A stretch of 64,000 nt of DNA from Lachnospiraceae bacterium AB2028 (GTDB taxonomy: Bacteria > Bacillota > Clostridia > Lachnospirales > Lachnospiraceae): contig JHYJ01000013.1 in NCBI GenBank assembly GCA_000621425.1, forward strand, positions 17,724-81,723, given 5' to 3'. How positions within the stretch are numbered: the first letter of the stretch is position 1; the number at the start of each line of letters is the position of its first letter. The position numbers were made by a program, and so were the translations under genes. Below the pieces are notes generated by a model that was not told the DNA's origin, did not search any database, and saw nothing but the letters and a program-made list of their open reading frames with translations. Below, piece by piece: positions 18,285 to 26,436 of the stretch.

Positions 18285-19235
18285 ATGAAGGATTTTATAA
18301 AAAAGCTTATGCGTGGGCTGATGTTATTTAGCATGCTGCTTGCTGCGGCCGGTATTGTCAGTTTCGGTTCGGGGATAATTGCCGTTGCGGATTCCTATGG
18401 CGGTGATGACGGAGACCTGCCGACTGACAGAGAATACTGGGAAAAAGAAATGGAGTCCATAGGTCTTCGTGATTATATTTATGTTGAGTATGAGCCCAGT
18501 GGGAACTGTGATGAAGATTGCAATTGCAATGACGGCTCGGTTAAGAAAAAGACTATGAGCAAGAAAAAATTTTTAGAGACTTTGCCCGAGATGAAAAAAT
18601 TAAAATATGTAAGTTTCGAGCCAAGTGAGCCAGTGGTAAACGAAAAGAATAACAATGACACGGAAACTGTTCAGGATAAGGATACAGAGGAATCTTCCAA
18701 GGAAACAACCGATGCAGATGAGAAGCAGGCTACAGAAGATACAAAGGTGTCAGATGCAGTGCAGGATGACCATGCACCTAAGAATGTGGAAGTAACCTTC
18801 ACCGGTACGGAGACGGATGGGGACGGCCAGAAATGGCTGGTCGTAGAGGTTTCATGGGATGCGGACAGCGGCATTCATTATAATGAGATTTATCCGCTCC
18901 TGCTGGATCCGGCTACGGGTGGTGCGTATATCATTCCCAGCTCTGCTGGTCAGACTATAGGAAATGCGCCGGATGTTCCGGAGGCAGTGAGATATACTAC
19001 TGAAAATGGCAGGAATAAATATACCTTAAGGGTAGCCGTGATCAATTCGGGAGAAGCGCAGATCGGGAATTCTGAAGCGGGTACATTTGCCTATGGCGTC
19101 AGGGAAGGGGACACCCTGGGGATAATGATGACTTCGGTAACCGATCCGCAGAACTGGACGGAGTCAGCGCCTTGCGAAATAATTGAGGCTAAGTATACAG
19201 AGGAAGCTGTAGCGCAGAAGAAGACATTCAAATAA
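18285..19235 (+). CDS. Secreted protein of unknown function
   Basis: 316 residues. A basic start and a hydrophobic stretch (residues ~9-33) ending near SFGSGIIAVA look like a signal peptide or anchor. A Cys cluster (NCDEDCNCND, ~65-75) follows, then an acidic, Thr/Ser/Glu-rich linker (~105-165) and a compact domain (~170-310) rich in beta-strand-like sequence. I do not recognise the family. The ATG at 18285 is chosen over upstream starts because of GGAGG nine bases before it. It follows the ABC exporter genes but may have its own transcript. Confidence 0.7.
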   Translation: MKDFIKKLMRGLMLFSMLLAAAGIVSFGSGIIAVADSYGGDDGDLPTDREYWEKEMESIGLRDYIYVEYEPSGNCDEDCNCNDGSVKKKTMSKKKFLETLPEMKKLKYVSFEPSEPVVNEKNNNDTETVQDKDTEESSKETTDADEKQATEDTKVSDAVQDDHAPKNVEVTFTGTETDGDGQKWLVVEVSWDADSGIHYNEIYPLLLDPATGGAYIIPSSAGQTIGNAPDVPEAVRYTTENGRNKYTLRVAVINSGEAQIGNSEAGTFAYGVREGDTLGIMMTSVTDPQNWTESAPCEIIEAKYTEEAVAQKKTFK

Positions 19236-19282
19236 AATTGGTCATAAATATTCATATAACGAAAAATAGTTTACAAAAACAC

Positions 19283-19311
19283 TTGACATAGTATTGAAAA
19301 CTACATATGAT
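19283..19311 (+). promoter_or_regulatory. Strong predicted sigma-A promoter for degV
   Basis: Perfect TTGACA at 19283-19288, 17 bases, then TATGAT at 19306-19311. The expected start is near 19318, giving a leader of about 100 bases before the DegV start codon. Confidence 0.85.
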
Positions 19312-19414
19312 TTAGTCGGTTAATAGTCCATGATCCATGTCTTTATTGAGGCAGTAAAGTACTTCAGTATTGGGATCAGGGCTGACCGGCTAAATTTTTA
19401 TGAGGTATTGGACT

Positions 19415-20338
19415 ATGAGCGGCTATACATATGAGATTTTTACGGATTCTGCAAGCAACCTTACGGATGACCTGATAAAAAACGGAAACATCCGGATGAT
19501 AAGCTATATCAGTACCATAGACGGAAAAAAGTTCAGGTGCTACAAGGAAGGCCGCGACTATGAGGAAGCAGGCCGTAAATTCTACAATGCAATGCGCCGG
19601 GGAGCTGATGTACACACTTCCCTTATAGATATGGAGACGCTGCGGACTGCCTTTGAGCCAGTGGTTAAGGAAGGTAAGGATATCATATTCGTTGGAATAT
19701 CCGGCGGACTGTCCGGAACGGTACAGGCTGCACGCATTGTGGCAAATGACCTTATGGAAGAGTATGAAGGCCGTATCATCCGCTGCATAGATTCAATGTC
19801 TGCATCGCTGGGCGAGGGACTGCTTGTAATGCAGCTTTCAAGGCTCAGGGATTCAGGAGCAACTCTTGAAGAGGCTGCTGAATATTATGAGAGCCACAAG
19901 ATGAAGATGAACCACATTTTCACTGTAGGTGACCTGGCATACCTGAAAAAAGGCGGCCGCATCTCACCGGCAGAGGCTCTGATCGGCAATCTCATAGGAA
20001 TAAAGCCCATACTTAAGGCAAATGATGACGGCAAGATAGTAGTACATGGAAAAGTCCGCATGCGCAGGAAAGCTTTGGACTATCTGGTGGACATGACCTG
20101 CGAGCGCATAGTCCGTCCCGAGTCCCAGGTAATTTCTATCTGCCACTGTGATGCACCTTCGGATGCGGCTTATGTAGCGGACAAGCTTCGCACGGCACTT
20201 CCGGTAAAAGATATTATCGTAAGGTACTACGATCTTTGTACAGGGTCCCATGTGGGTCCTGGTACTGTTGCCATATTCTTCATGGGTGAAAACCGCATGG
20301 AGAACATGAAGGCCGCAAACACATCAACAGTGGCGTAA
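19415..20338 (+). CDS. DegV family fatty-acid-binding protein
   Basis: About 307 residues. The N-terminal EIFTDSASNLTDDL and the middle VGISGGLSGT and YLKKGGRIS motifs are characteristic of the DegV/FakB family. These proteins bind a fatty acid and, with FakA, feed it into phospholipid synthesis; no fakA gene is near. The ATG at 19415 is preferred over 19400 because TGAGGT stands before it. It is a single-gene unit between a strong promoter and a terminator. Confidence 0.9.
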   Translation: MSGYTYEIFTDSASNLTDDLIKNGNIRMISYISTIDGKKFRCYKEGRDYEEAGRKFYNAMRRGADVHTSLIDMETLRTAFEPVVKEGKDIIFVGISGGLSGTVQAARIVANDLMEEYEGRIIRCIDSMSASLGEGLLVMQLSRLRDSGATLEEAAEYYESHKMKMNHIFTVGDLAYLKKGGRISPAEALIGNLIGIKPILKANDDGKIVVHGKVRMRRKALDYLVDMTCERIVRPESQVISICHCDAPSDAAYVADKLRTALPVKDIIVRYYDLCTGSHVGPGTVAIFFMGENRMENMKAANTSTVA

Positions 20339-20360
20339 AGAGTTCAATCGTTTTTTCTGG

Positions 20361-20389
20361 CACACCGGGCCTTTCCCGGTGTGTTTTTT
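20361..20389 (+). terminator. Intrinsic terminator after degV
   Basis: A 9-bp stem (CACACCGGG with CCCGGTGTG), a 5-base loop and six T. Confidence 0.93.
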
Positions 20390-20483
20390 ATTTTGTACTT
20401 TACACATGAAATTCTCCGTGATAGCTGTTTTACGTTTTTGGAAATATCCACGGCATTAGCCGCATTTTTCCAAGAAAATCCGG

Positions 20484-20512
20484 TTGAAGTGGCTAACTAT
20501 GGTATTTATAAT
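20484..20512 (+). promoter_or_regulatory. Predicted sigma-A promoter for the LysR gene
   Basis: TTGAAG at 20484-20489, 17 bases, TATAAT at 20507-20512. It lies 45 bases before the chosen LysR start codon. Confidence 0.7.
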
Positions 20513-20556
20513 GAAAGGAAAGATGAATGGACGAAATCAACAGGGCGGAGGAAAGA

Positions 20557-21462
20557 ATGAATATAACACAGATAAAATATGTACTGGAAATTGCAGCGTC
20601 TTCATCCATGCGGGAAGCGGCCACGAAACTCTTCGTGTCGCAGCCTGCTCTTTCTGCCAGTGTAAGCGAATTGGAGGATGAGCTGGGGATACTCATATTT
20701 GAAAGGACCAACAAGGGAATCTCTCTTACTGCAGAGGGACGTGAGTTCATAACGTACGCGAAAAAAGCAGTAGGCCAGTACGAGATCCTTGAGGACAGGT
20801 ATCTGTCAAAGGACAGCGACAAGGAAAGATTTTCCGTATCTACCCAGCATTACAATTTTGCCATAAAAGCCTTCACTGCAGTGCTTAAGGATAACTATCC
20901 GGATAAGTTCGTTTTTTCCATACACGAGACAAAGACGAGAAATGTGCTTGATGATGTCCGCAGCATGAAGAGCGAAGTGGGCATCATATCCTTTTCCGGC
21001 GCAAATGAAAGAGTGATAAAAAAACTATTTAAAGAATACCAGCTGGAATTCATGCCGCTTATGAAAAGGGATACATATGCTTATGTATGGAAGGACCATA
21101 AATTCGCAAAGCGGAAGACCATTTCATTAGAGGAGCTTTCGGATTATCCCTGTGTATCCTTTGACCAGAGTGATGACAGCAACTTCTACCTGACGGAAGA
21201 GGCTATGGCGGATTACGACTTCAAAAAAATGATAAAGTCCGACGATCGCGCAACCACTATGGAAATCCTGGCAGAGCTGCATGGATACTCGATAGGATCG
21301 GGAATGTTAGCCGGGGATGAGGCAATCCTTCAGGGCATGGTATCAATCAAGCTTAAGGAAGAGGATCCGCTTATCATTGGATATATAGTTCGTAAAGGCA
21401 GCAGAATGTCCGTGTACGGTGAGGCGTATGTGGAAGAGCTGCTGAAGTACAAAGAATTGTAA
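20557..21462 (+). CDS. LysR-type transcriptional regulator
   Basis: 301 residues, typical for the family. An N-terminal winged helix-turn-helix (residues ~2-60: REAATKLFVSQPALSASVSE) is followed by a periplasmic-binding-protein-like effector domain. The ATG at 20557 has GGAGGA right before it, so the longer start at 20527 is rejected. It precedes metY and cysK in the same direction. LysR proteins such as CysB and CysR often control sulfur genes, so a role in their control is plausible but is inference. The palindrome at 21791-21807 is a candidate operator. Confidence 0.88.
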   Translation: MNITQIKYVLEIAASSSMREAATKLFVSQPALSASVSELEDELGILIFERTNKGISLTAEGREFITYAKKAVGQYEILEDRYLSKDSDKERFSVSTQHYNFAIKAFTAVLKDNYPDKFVFSIHETKTRNVLDDVRSMKSEVGIISFSGANERVIKKLFKEYQLEFMPLMKRDTYAYVWKDHKFAKRKTISLEELSDYPCVSFDQSDDSNFYLTEEAMADYDFKKMIKSDDRATTMEILAELHGYSIGSGMLAGDEAILQGMVSIKLKEEDPLIIGYIVRKGSRMSVYGEAYVEELLKYKEL

Positions 21463-21548
21463 GAATCGCGACGCCGACGGTCTCGCAAAACTTCAGTCGC
21501 TCGCTACCGATTTGCTATACATATGGCAGACTGTAGAACTTACACATA

Positions 21549-21771
21549 TACCCCACCGTATAGCCTCTCCTGACGGTGTAAAGTGAGCTTTAGCATCTCT
21601 CGGAAATGTATATGTAGTATAGGGATGGCCCGCCACGGAGGGCGGGACAAGTGAACAACGCTACACGGATGTAGCGTGTGAACGGTCCCGAAAACATTAC
21701 ACAGATTTTGGCATTTCCGTAAGAGATGCTTAGCGAACGACCCCACCGGCAGGAGAGCTATCGGTGGGGTA
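21549..21771 (+). repeat. Inverted-repeat element, copy A (structured 219-bp core)
   Basis: Core 21551-21769. The ends form a stem TACCCCACCG/CGGTGGGGTA. Inside are a hairpin CCGCC/GGCGG near 21630-21646 and a perfect hairpin ACGCTACA-CGGA-TGTAGCGT (21658-21677). A second copy of the same 219-base core, in opposite orientation, lies at 26049-26267. A 36-base block (21651-21686) is identical between copies. The first ~85 bases after the LysR gene (21465-21548) hold nothing I can name. The element carries no ORF, so it is either a MITE-like element or a structured RNA. Confidence 0.85.
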
Positions 21772-21790
21772 ATGCAGAAGTGATCCCGCG

Positions 21791-21807
21791 ATAAGTAAAA
21801 CTTATCA
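21791..21807. promoter_or_regulatory. Palindrome, possible operator for metY-cysK control
   Basis: GATAAGT-AAA-ACTTATC is a perfect 7-3-7 inverted repeat about 80 bases before the leader-peptide start. It could be a regulator site (LysR or a CymR-like repressor). I see no convincing -35/-10 pair next to it. Confidence 0.4.
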
Positions 21808-21886
21808 CACACGATAAAATCAATTGAATTTTCAAACAAAGCAATTCTTGCTAAGATGAATCCAGAACAGAGGAAAGGAGGTGCGG

Positions 21887-22012
21887 ATGATGATAAGCAC
21901 AAAGATCACAGATTGGAAATACTGTATGTGTTGTCGAATGTTTAACTCCCGGGTGGAAGAGATGGCCCGGATGAGCGGTGAGTCCGCATGTCCGGAAGAG
22001 ATACGATGTTGA
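21887..22012 (+). CDS. Predicted Cys/Met-rich leader peptide of metY-cysK
   Basis: A 41-codon ORF directly after a near-perfect Shine-Dalgarno AAAGGAGGTG (21874-21883), starting ATG ATG and ending TGA. It has five Cys (positions 13, 15, 16, 34, 41) and six Met; the run YCMCCRM packs three Cys and two Met into seven codons. It sits inside an RNA with mutually exclusive hairpins before the sulfur-assimilation genes metY and cysK. That is the layout of an amino-acid attenuator leader peptide. An unrelated small protein is possible, but the codon content and position argue for regulation. Confidence 0.6.
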   Translation: MMISTKITDWKYCMCCRMFNSRVEEMARMSGESACPEEIRC

Positions 22013-22070
22013 AACAGGTATCGTGAAGTGTGCCAGCCACCCGGGAGCTTAGAGGAGCCCCGGTTTTTTT
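21946..22070 (+). promoter_or_regulatory. Attenuator: mutually exclusive antiterminator and terminator before metY
   Basis: CTCCCGGGTGG (21946-21956), inside the leader ORF just after its Cys codons, pairs perfectly over 11 bases with CCACCCGGGAG (22037-22047). That partner overlaps the 5' arm of an intrinsic terminator: CCGGG-A-GCT with AGCCCCGG, followed by seven T (22041-22070). The two folds cannot coexist. A third option pairs CCGGG (21949-21953) with CCCGG (21966-21970), and an internal hairpin joins CCGGA (21967-21971) to TCCGG (21991-21995). Expected logic: a ribosome stalled at Cys codons favours the antiterminator. Downstream, 22080-22159 holds further hairpins without T-tracts. Confidence 0.6.
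22041..22070 (+). terminator. Leader terminator of the metY attenuator
   Basis: An 8-bp stem with one bulged A and a T-run of seven (22064-22070). It lies 200 bases before the metY start and would end transcription in the leader when the upstream antiterminator does not form. Confidence 0.8.
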
Positions 22071-22269
22071 ATTATCGCACGGACGGCATAAGGAAATTTT
22101 CGGCTTACGCCGAACGCAGTCCGGCGGGGCGAGCAGGGTGATTTCATCACCCGGGCTCGATTATAAAAAAACAGAGGGCAGGCACAAAAAACAAACACCC
22201 GGAAGTGATGAGCCGGATGAAAACAAAGAACACAAAACAAAAATTCAGAAAAGATAAGGAGATAAAAAA

Positions 22270-23550
22270 ATGAGCGATTACAGATTTGAAACATTACAGT
22301 TACACGTAGGTCAGGAACAGGCAGATCCCGCAACGGATTCCCGTGCAGTTCCCATTTATCAGACAACATCATATGTTTTCCATAACAGTAAGCATGCAGC
22401 AGACAGATTCGGACTTGCAGATCCCGGAAACATTTACGGAAGACTTACAAACAGCACACAGGATGTTCTCGAAAAGAGAGTAGCAGCACTTGAAGGCGGA
22501 AGCGCTGCACTGGCTGTAGCATCCGGAGCAGCTGCAATCACATATACAATAGAAGCACTTGCAGCAAATGGTGGACACATCGTAGCACAGAAGACAATAT
22601 ACGGCGGAAGTTACAATCTCCTTGAGCACACACTTCCCCAGTACAATATAGAGACAACATTCGTTGATGCACATAACCTTCAGGAAGTTGAGGGCGCCAT
22701 CAAGGATAACACCAGGGCAATCTATCTGGAGACACTTGGAAATCCTAACAGTGATATTCCTGACATTGATGCGATCGCAGAGATAGCACACAAGCACGGA
22801 CTTCCTCTTGTAGTAGATAACACATTCGGAACCCCTTACCTTATCAGGCCTATCGAGCACGGCGCAGATATCGTGGTTCACTCCGCAACAAAGTTCCTTG
22901 GCGGACACGGCACCACACTGGGCGGCGTTATCGTAGAGGCAGGGAAGTTTAACTGGAAGGCAAGCGGAAAGTACAAGGGAATCGCAGAAGCAAATCCCAG
23001 CTACCATGGCGTATCCTTCTATGATGTAGTAGGACCGGCAGCATTCGTTACATACATAAGAGCCATACTTCTCAGGGACACAGGCGCTAGCATTTCACCC
23101 TTCAATGCATTCCTCCTCTTGCAGGGTGTTGAGACCCTGTCCCTGAGACTGGAGAGGCATGCAGAAAATACCAAGAAAGTGGTAGAATATCTCTCGAAGA
23201 ATCCGAAGGTTGCAAAGGTAAACCATCCTTCACTTTCAGACCACCCTGATCATGCACTGTATGAGAAGTATTTCCCCAACGGAGGCGGATCAATATTTAC
23301 ATTCGATATAAAGGGTGGAAAGGAAGAGGCATGGAAGTTCATCGACAGCCTGGAGATCTTCTCACTGCTTGCAAATGTAGCTGATGTAAAGAGCCTTGTT
23401 ATACATCCGGCATCCACAACACACTCACAGCTTTCTGATGAGGAGCTGCAGGATCAGGGCATAAATCAGAGTACAATAAGGCTTTCCATAGGTACAGAGC
23501 ATATTGACGACATCATCGCTGACCTTGAGAAGGGCTTTGCAGCAATCTAA
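22270..23550 (+). CDS. metY: O-acetylhomoserine sulfhydrylase (aminocarboxypropyltransferase)
   Basis: 426 residues, the usual length for the O-acetylhomoserine branch of the Cys/Met-metabolism PLP family. It would join O-acetylhomoserine with sulfide or methanethiol to give homocysteine or methionine. The PLP Lys208 is in HSATKFLGGHG, with DNTFGTP and the LETLGNPNSD segment typical of this group. A cystathionine gamma-synthase would be shorter. AAGGAG stands before the ATG. It is followed by cysK after 112 bases, and preceded by the attenuator leader that probably controls both. Confidence 0.93.
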   Translation: MSDYRFETLQLHVGQEQADPATDSRAVPIYQTTSYVFHNSKHAADRFGLADPGNIYGRLTNSTQDVLEKRVAALEGGSAALAVASGAAAITYTIEALAANGGHIVAQKTIYGGSYNLLEHTLPQYNIETTFVDAHNLQEVEGAIKDNTRAIYLETLGNPNSDIPDIDAIAEIAHKHGLPLVVDNTFGTPYLIRPIEHGADIVVHSATKFLGGHGTTLGGVIVEAGKFNWKASGKYKGIAEANPSYHGVSFYDVVGPAAFVTYIRAILLRDTGASISPFNAFLLLQGVETLSLRLERHAENTKKVVEYLSKNPKVAKVNHPSLSDHPDHALYEKYFPNGGGSIFTFDIKGGKEEAWKFIDSLEIFSLLANVADVKSLVIHPASTTHSQLSDEELQDQGINQSTIRLSIGTEHIDDIIADLEKGFAAI

Positions 23551-23598
23551 TTGTGAAACTAAACTCTGCAGCAGGCAGATAAAAATAATGAAAAAATA

Positions 23599-23635
23599 GT
23601 AACCGCCCGGATGGCATAAGCAACCGGACGGTTAC
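23599..23635 (+). other. Hairpin between metY and cysK
   Basis: GTAACCG pairs with CGGTTAC and, inside it, CCGG with CCGG. No T-run follows, so it more likely protects or processes the metY-cysK transcript than ends it. Confidence 0.5.
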
Positions 23636-23662
23636 ATCAAACCAGGAAAGAGGTAAAAAAAC

Positions 23663-24595
23663 ATGTCTAAGATTTACAAAGGAACATTAGGACTTATAGG
23701 AAACACACCCCTTGTTGAGGTGGTAAATATTGAGAAGGAGCTGGGACTTGAAGCTACCATCTTAGTTAAGCTCGAGTATTTCAATCCCGCAGGAAGCGTT
23801 AAGGACCGTATCGCAAAGGCTATGATAGAGGACGCTGAGGAAAAGGGACTCCTGAAAGAAGGTTCAGTCATCATCGAGCCCACATCCGGAAATACAGGTA
23901 TCGGACTTGCGGCTATCGCAGCGTCAAAGGGATATCGCATCATCCTTACCATGCCTGAGACCATGAGCGTGGAGAGAAGAAACATCCTGAAGGCATACGG
24001 CGCAGAGCTCGTACTTACAGAAGGCTCAAAGGGCATGAAGGGTGCTATTGCAAAGGCAGAAGAACTTTCAAAGGAAATCCCTAACAGCTTTATTCCCGGC
24101 CAGTTCGTTAACCCTGCAAACCCTGCAGTGCATAAGGCAACAACAGGTCCGGAGATCTGGAACGATACAGACGGAAAGGTTGACATCTTCATCGCAGGCG
24201 TAGGTACCGGCGGAACAGTAACCGGAACAGGCGAGTATCTCAAGGAGCAGAATCCTAACATTAAGGTAGTTGCACTTGAGCCGGAAGATTCCCCTGTGCT
24301 TTCAGAGGGCAGAGCCGGTGCACACAAGATCCAGGGTATCGGTGCAGGCTTCGTTCCTGATGTACTTAACACAAAGGTTTATGACGAGGTATTCAAGGCG
24401 CCCAACCAGGCAGCATTCGAGACCGCAAAGCTTCTTGCAAAGAAGGAAGGTATCTCTGTAGGCATTTCTTCCGGCGCATCACTTTACGGAGCAATAGAGC
24501 TTGCAAAGAGACCGGAGAACAAGGGCAAGACAATAGTTGCGCTTCTTCCTGACAGCGGAGACAGGTATTACTCCACAGCTCTGTTTACGGAATAA
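23663..24595 (+). CDS. cysK: Cysteine synthase (O-acetylserine sulfhydrylase)
   Basis: 310 residues. It makes cysteine from O-acetylserine and sulfide with PLP. PLP Lys47 is in NPAGSVKDR; the substrate loop [10 protein letters not shown] and the phosphate-binding [10 protein letters not shown] are intact. Length and motifs match CysK. GAAAGAGG precedes the ATG. It is the second gene of the sulfur unit and is followed by the separate promoter of the trp operon; I see no strong terminator between them. Confidence 0.95.
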   Translation: MSKIYKGTLGLIGNTPLVEVVNIEKELGLEATILVKLEYFNPAGSVKDRIAKAMIEDAEEKGLLKEGSVIIEPTSGNTGIGLAAIAASKGYRIILTMPETMSVERRNILKAYGAELVLTEGSKGMKGAIAKAEELSKEIPNSFIPGQFVNPANPAVHKATTGPEIWNDTDGKVDIFIAGVGTGGTVTGTGEYLKEQNPNIKVVALEPEDSPVLSEGRAGAHKIQGIGAGFVPDVLNTKVYDEVFKAPNQAAFETAKLLAKKEGISVGISSGASLYGAIELAKRPENKGKTIVALLPDSGDRYYSTALFTE

Positions 24596-24648
24596 GCCGG
24601 ACAGACCGTGCAATACCGAATTTGTAAGGCCTTAATTTGAAAAAAATA

Positions 24649-24677
24649 TTGACAATGTTTTTTTCACCCTGTACAAT
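24649..24677 (+). promoter_or_regulatory. Strong predicted sigma-A promoter of the trp operon
   Basis: TTGACA at 24649-24654, exactly 17 bases, TACAAT at 24672-24677. The start would be near 24684, just before the T-box leader. Confidence 0.88.
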
Positions 24678-24683
24678 TCAAGA

Positions 24684-24994
24684 CAACTGAATAAATTAAA
24701 CCTGTGAAGCGGAAGAAAAAGCATTTTATCGCCGGAGTAGAATTCCAAGCGAGTCCGGGACGGTGAGAGCCGGATGGTATGAGGGGTGCGTGAGATCAGA
24801 AATCTCTTATATGGGCCGCTGAGGGCATGGGGAAAGAGCAATCGAGTATCCGTGACGTAAGGCATACGTTAGTTGCCGGGGATATGAAGGTATCCCGCAA
24901 GGGCACGGATCAAACCGTGAATCAAGGTGGCACCGCGGATATAGAATTAGTATTCGTCCTTGACAGAATGAATAGTTCTGTCAGGGGCGTTTTT
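24684..24994 (+). promoter_or_regulatory. Tryptophan T-box riboswitch
   Basis: The T-box sequence is GGTGGCACCGCGG, within 24924-24938. The stem I base pairs AGCGG (24708-24712) with CCGCT (24816-24820), and the specifier TGG (24812-24814), the Trp codon, sits directly before the closing strand. AGCGAGTCCGGGACGGTGAG in the distal stem I fits the AG-bulge region. The antiterminator bulge reads TGGC; its last base can pair with the G discriminator of tRNA-Trp. A terminator follows: CCTTGACAGAA region with TTCTGTCAGGGG, then five T (24955-24994). Uncharged tRNA-Trp would turn on the trp genes. Confidence 0.93.
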
Positions 24995-25021
24995 ATTTAC
25001 ACAAAAAAGGAGGCAGCAGCA

Positions 25022-26038
25022 ATGATCAAGGAAGCAATCGTAAAAATCGTAAACAAAGAGGATTTAAGCTATGATGAAGCTTACAGCGTCATGAATGAGA
25101 TCATGAGCGGTGAGACTTCACCTACGCAGAATGCGGCATTCCTGTCCGCTCTTTCCACAAAGAGTGCAAGGGCAGAGACTACTGATGAGATAGCAGGCTG
25201 TGCGGCAGCGATGCGCGACCATGCTACAAAGGTGGATACCGGAATGGATGTGCTGGAGATCGTGGGAACCGGCGGAGACAATGCGGGAAGTTTCAATATC
25301 TCTACAACCACAGCTATCATTGCTGCGGCAGCAGGTATAAAAGTTGCAAAGCATGGTAACCGCGCAGCATCATCACTTTGCGGAACAGCTGACTGCTTAG
25401 AGGCACTTGGCGTAAACATTGACCAGAGCCCTGAGCTTTGCGTAAAACTTCTTCAGGAAGCAGGAATGTGTTTCTTCTTTGCACAGAAGTATCACACATC
25501 AATGAAGTATGTTGGCGCTATCAGAAAGGAGCTGGGATTCAGGACAGTGTTCAATGTCCTTGGACCGCTTACAAACCCTGCATCCCCTTCAATGCAGCTA
25601 CTTGGCGTATATGACGAGTATCTTGTAGAGCCCCTTGCACAGGTTCTTGTAAGCCTCGGCATAAAGCGCGGCATGGTAGTATACGGAATGGACAAGCTGG
25701 ATGAGATATCGCTCTCCGCACCCACAAAGATCTGCGAGATCAAGGACGGATGGTTTAAGACAAGCGTTATCAAGCCTGAAGACTTCGGTTTTGAGAGATG
25801 CGAAAAGAGTGACCTTAAGGGCGGTGCACCTGCAGAGAATGCGCAGATTACCAGGGACATCTTAAGCGGTGCAAAGGGTCACAAGAGGAATGCAGTGCTT
25901 ATGAATGCCGGTGCTGCACTTTACATCGGTGGCAAGGCTGATAGCATGAAGGACGGCGTGGCAAAGGCTGCGGAGATCATCGATTCCGGTAAGGCTACTG
26001 AGACGCTGGAGAAGATCATTGCGGTAAGTAATAGTTAA
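25022..26038 (+). CDS. trpD: Anthranilate phosphoribosyltransferase
   Basis: 338 residues. It transfers phosphoribose from PRPP to anthranilate. The PRPP-binding GTGGD and anthranilate-site KHGNRAASS motifs are intact, followed by [25 protein letters not shown] stands before the ATG at 25022; a longer frame through the T-box is not used. It is the first gene after the Trp T-box, which is unusual because trpE normally leads. After it comes a 398-base gap holding repeat copy B. Confidence 0.95.
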   Translation: MIKEAIVKIVNKEDLSYDEAYSVMNEIMSGETSPTQNAAFLSALSTKSARAETTDEIAGCAAAMRDHATKVDTGMDVLEIVGTGGDNAGSFNISTTTAIIAAAAGIKVAKHGNRAASSLCGTADCLEALGVNIDQSPELCVKLLQEAGMCFFFAQKYHTSMKYVGAIRKELGFRTVFNVLGPLTNPASPSMQLLGVYDEYLVEPLAQVLVSLGIKRGMVVYGMDKLDEISLSAPTKICEIKDGWFKTSVIKPEDFGFERCEKSDLKGGAPAENAQITRDILSGAKGHKRNAVLMNAGAALYIGGKADSMKDGVAKAAEIIDSGKATETLEKIIAVSNS

Positions 26039-26046
26039 CTGAGCTG

Positions 26047-26269
26047 TTCCCTGCCGACAGGTCTCCTGTCGGTGGTGCCGTTCGCTAAGCAGTTCTTACA
26101 GAAATGATATAGTCTGTGCGTGTCGTCCGGAACCGTTCACACGCTACATCCGTGTAGCGTTGTTCACTCGCCCCGTCATCCTTGACGGTCCGTCCCTGCG
26201 ATGCTTGATCATTTCCGAGACCCGCTAAGCTCACTTAAACACCGACAGGAGATACTGTACGGCAGGGAA
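26047..26269 (-). repeat. Inverted-repeat element, copy B, inside the trp operon
   Basis: This is the same 219-base core as copy A (21551-21769), in the opposite orientation, at 26049-26267. The end stem here is TTCCCTGCCG/CGGCAGGGAA. Compared with copy A, three base pairs of this stem differ and each change is matched on the other strand. The identical 36-base block is at 26132-26167. It separates trpD from trpC; no terminator T-run is seen, so the operon may still read through. Confidence 0.85.
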
Positions 26270-26303
26270 GAAAGTCCGTTAACCGCGTTTTGTGAAAGTT
26301 CCC

Positions 26304-26355
26304 CTAAACACTTGCGAGTGTCGTTCCGACACAGTCCTGTGAGTGGGAAGTTTAG
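26304..26355 (+). other. Nested hairpin before trpC
   Basis: CTAAAC (26304-26309) pairs with GTTTAG (26350-26355) around an inner perfect hairpin GTGTCG-TTC-CGACAC (26318-26332). It lies in the trpD-trpC gap next to repeat copy B but does not match copy A's flank. Its role is unknown. Confidence 0.45.
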
Positions 26356-26436
26356 ATTAACTGATGTTGAGAAAATAGAGTGTTGTAAGACAGTGGGACA
26401 GTTCTTCTGTCGTACAATCAATAAGAAGTGGAGTAG

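Noticed and set aside
21940..22050. Group II intron fragment
   Set aside because: The CCGGATGAGCGGTGAGTCCG stretch recalls a group II intron hairpin, but no domain V, no domain VI and no reverse transcriptase gene are near.
21940..22070. SAM (S-box) riboswitch before metY
   Set aside because: metY is a classic S-box target and GATGGCCCGGATGAG looks vaguely similar, but the conserved S-box core (AGAGGTGGAGGGA, GGCAACC) is absent. The stems fit an attenuator better.
22030..22257. 75-codon ORF in the metY leader
   Set aside because: It crosses the leader terminator and hairpins, lacks a Shine-Dalgarno site and has no recognisable content.
24827..25021. Longer N-terminus for TrpD
   Set aside because: The frame is open but runs through the T-box and terminator; ATG 25022 has AAGGAGG and gives the family length.
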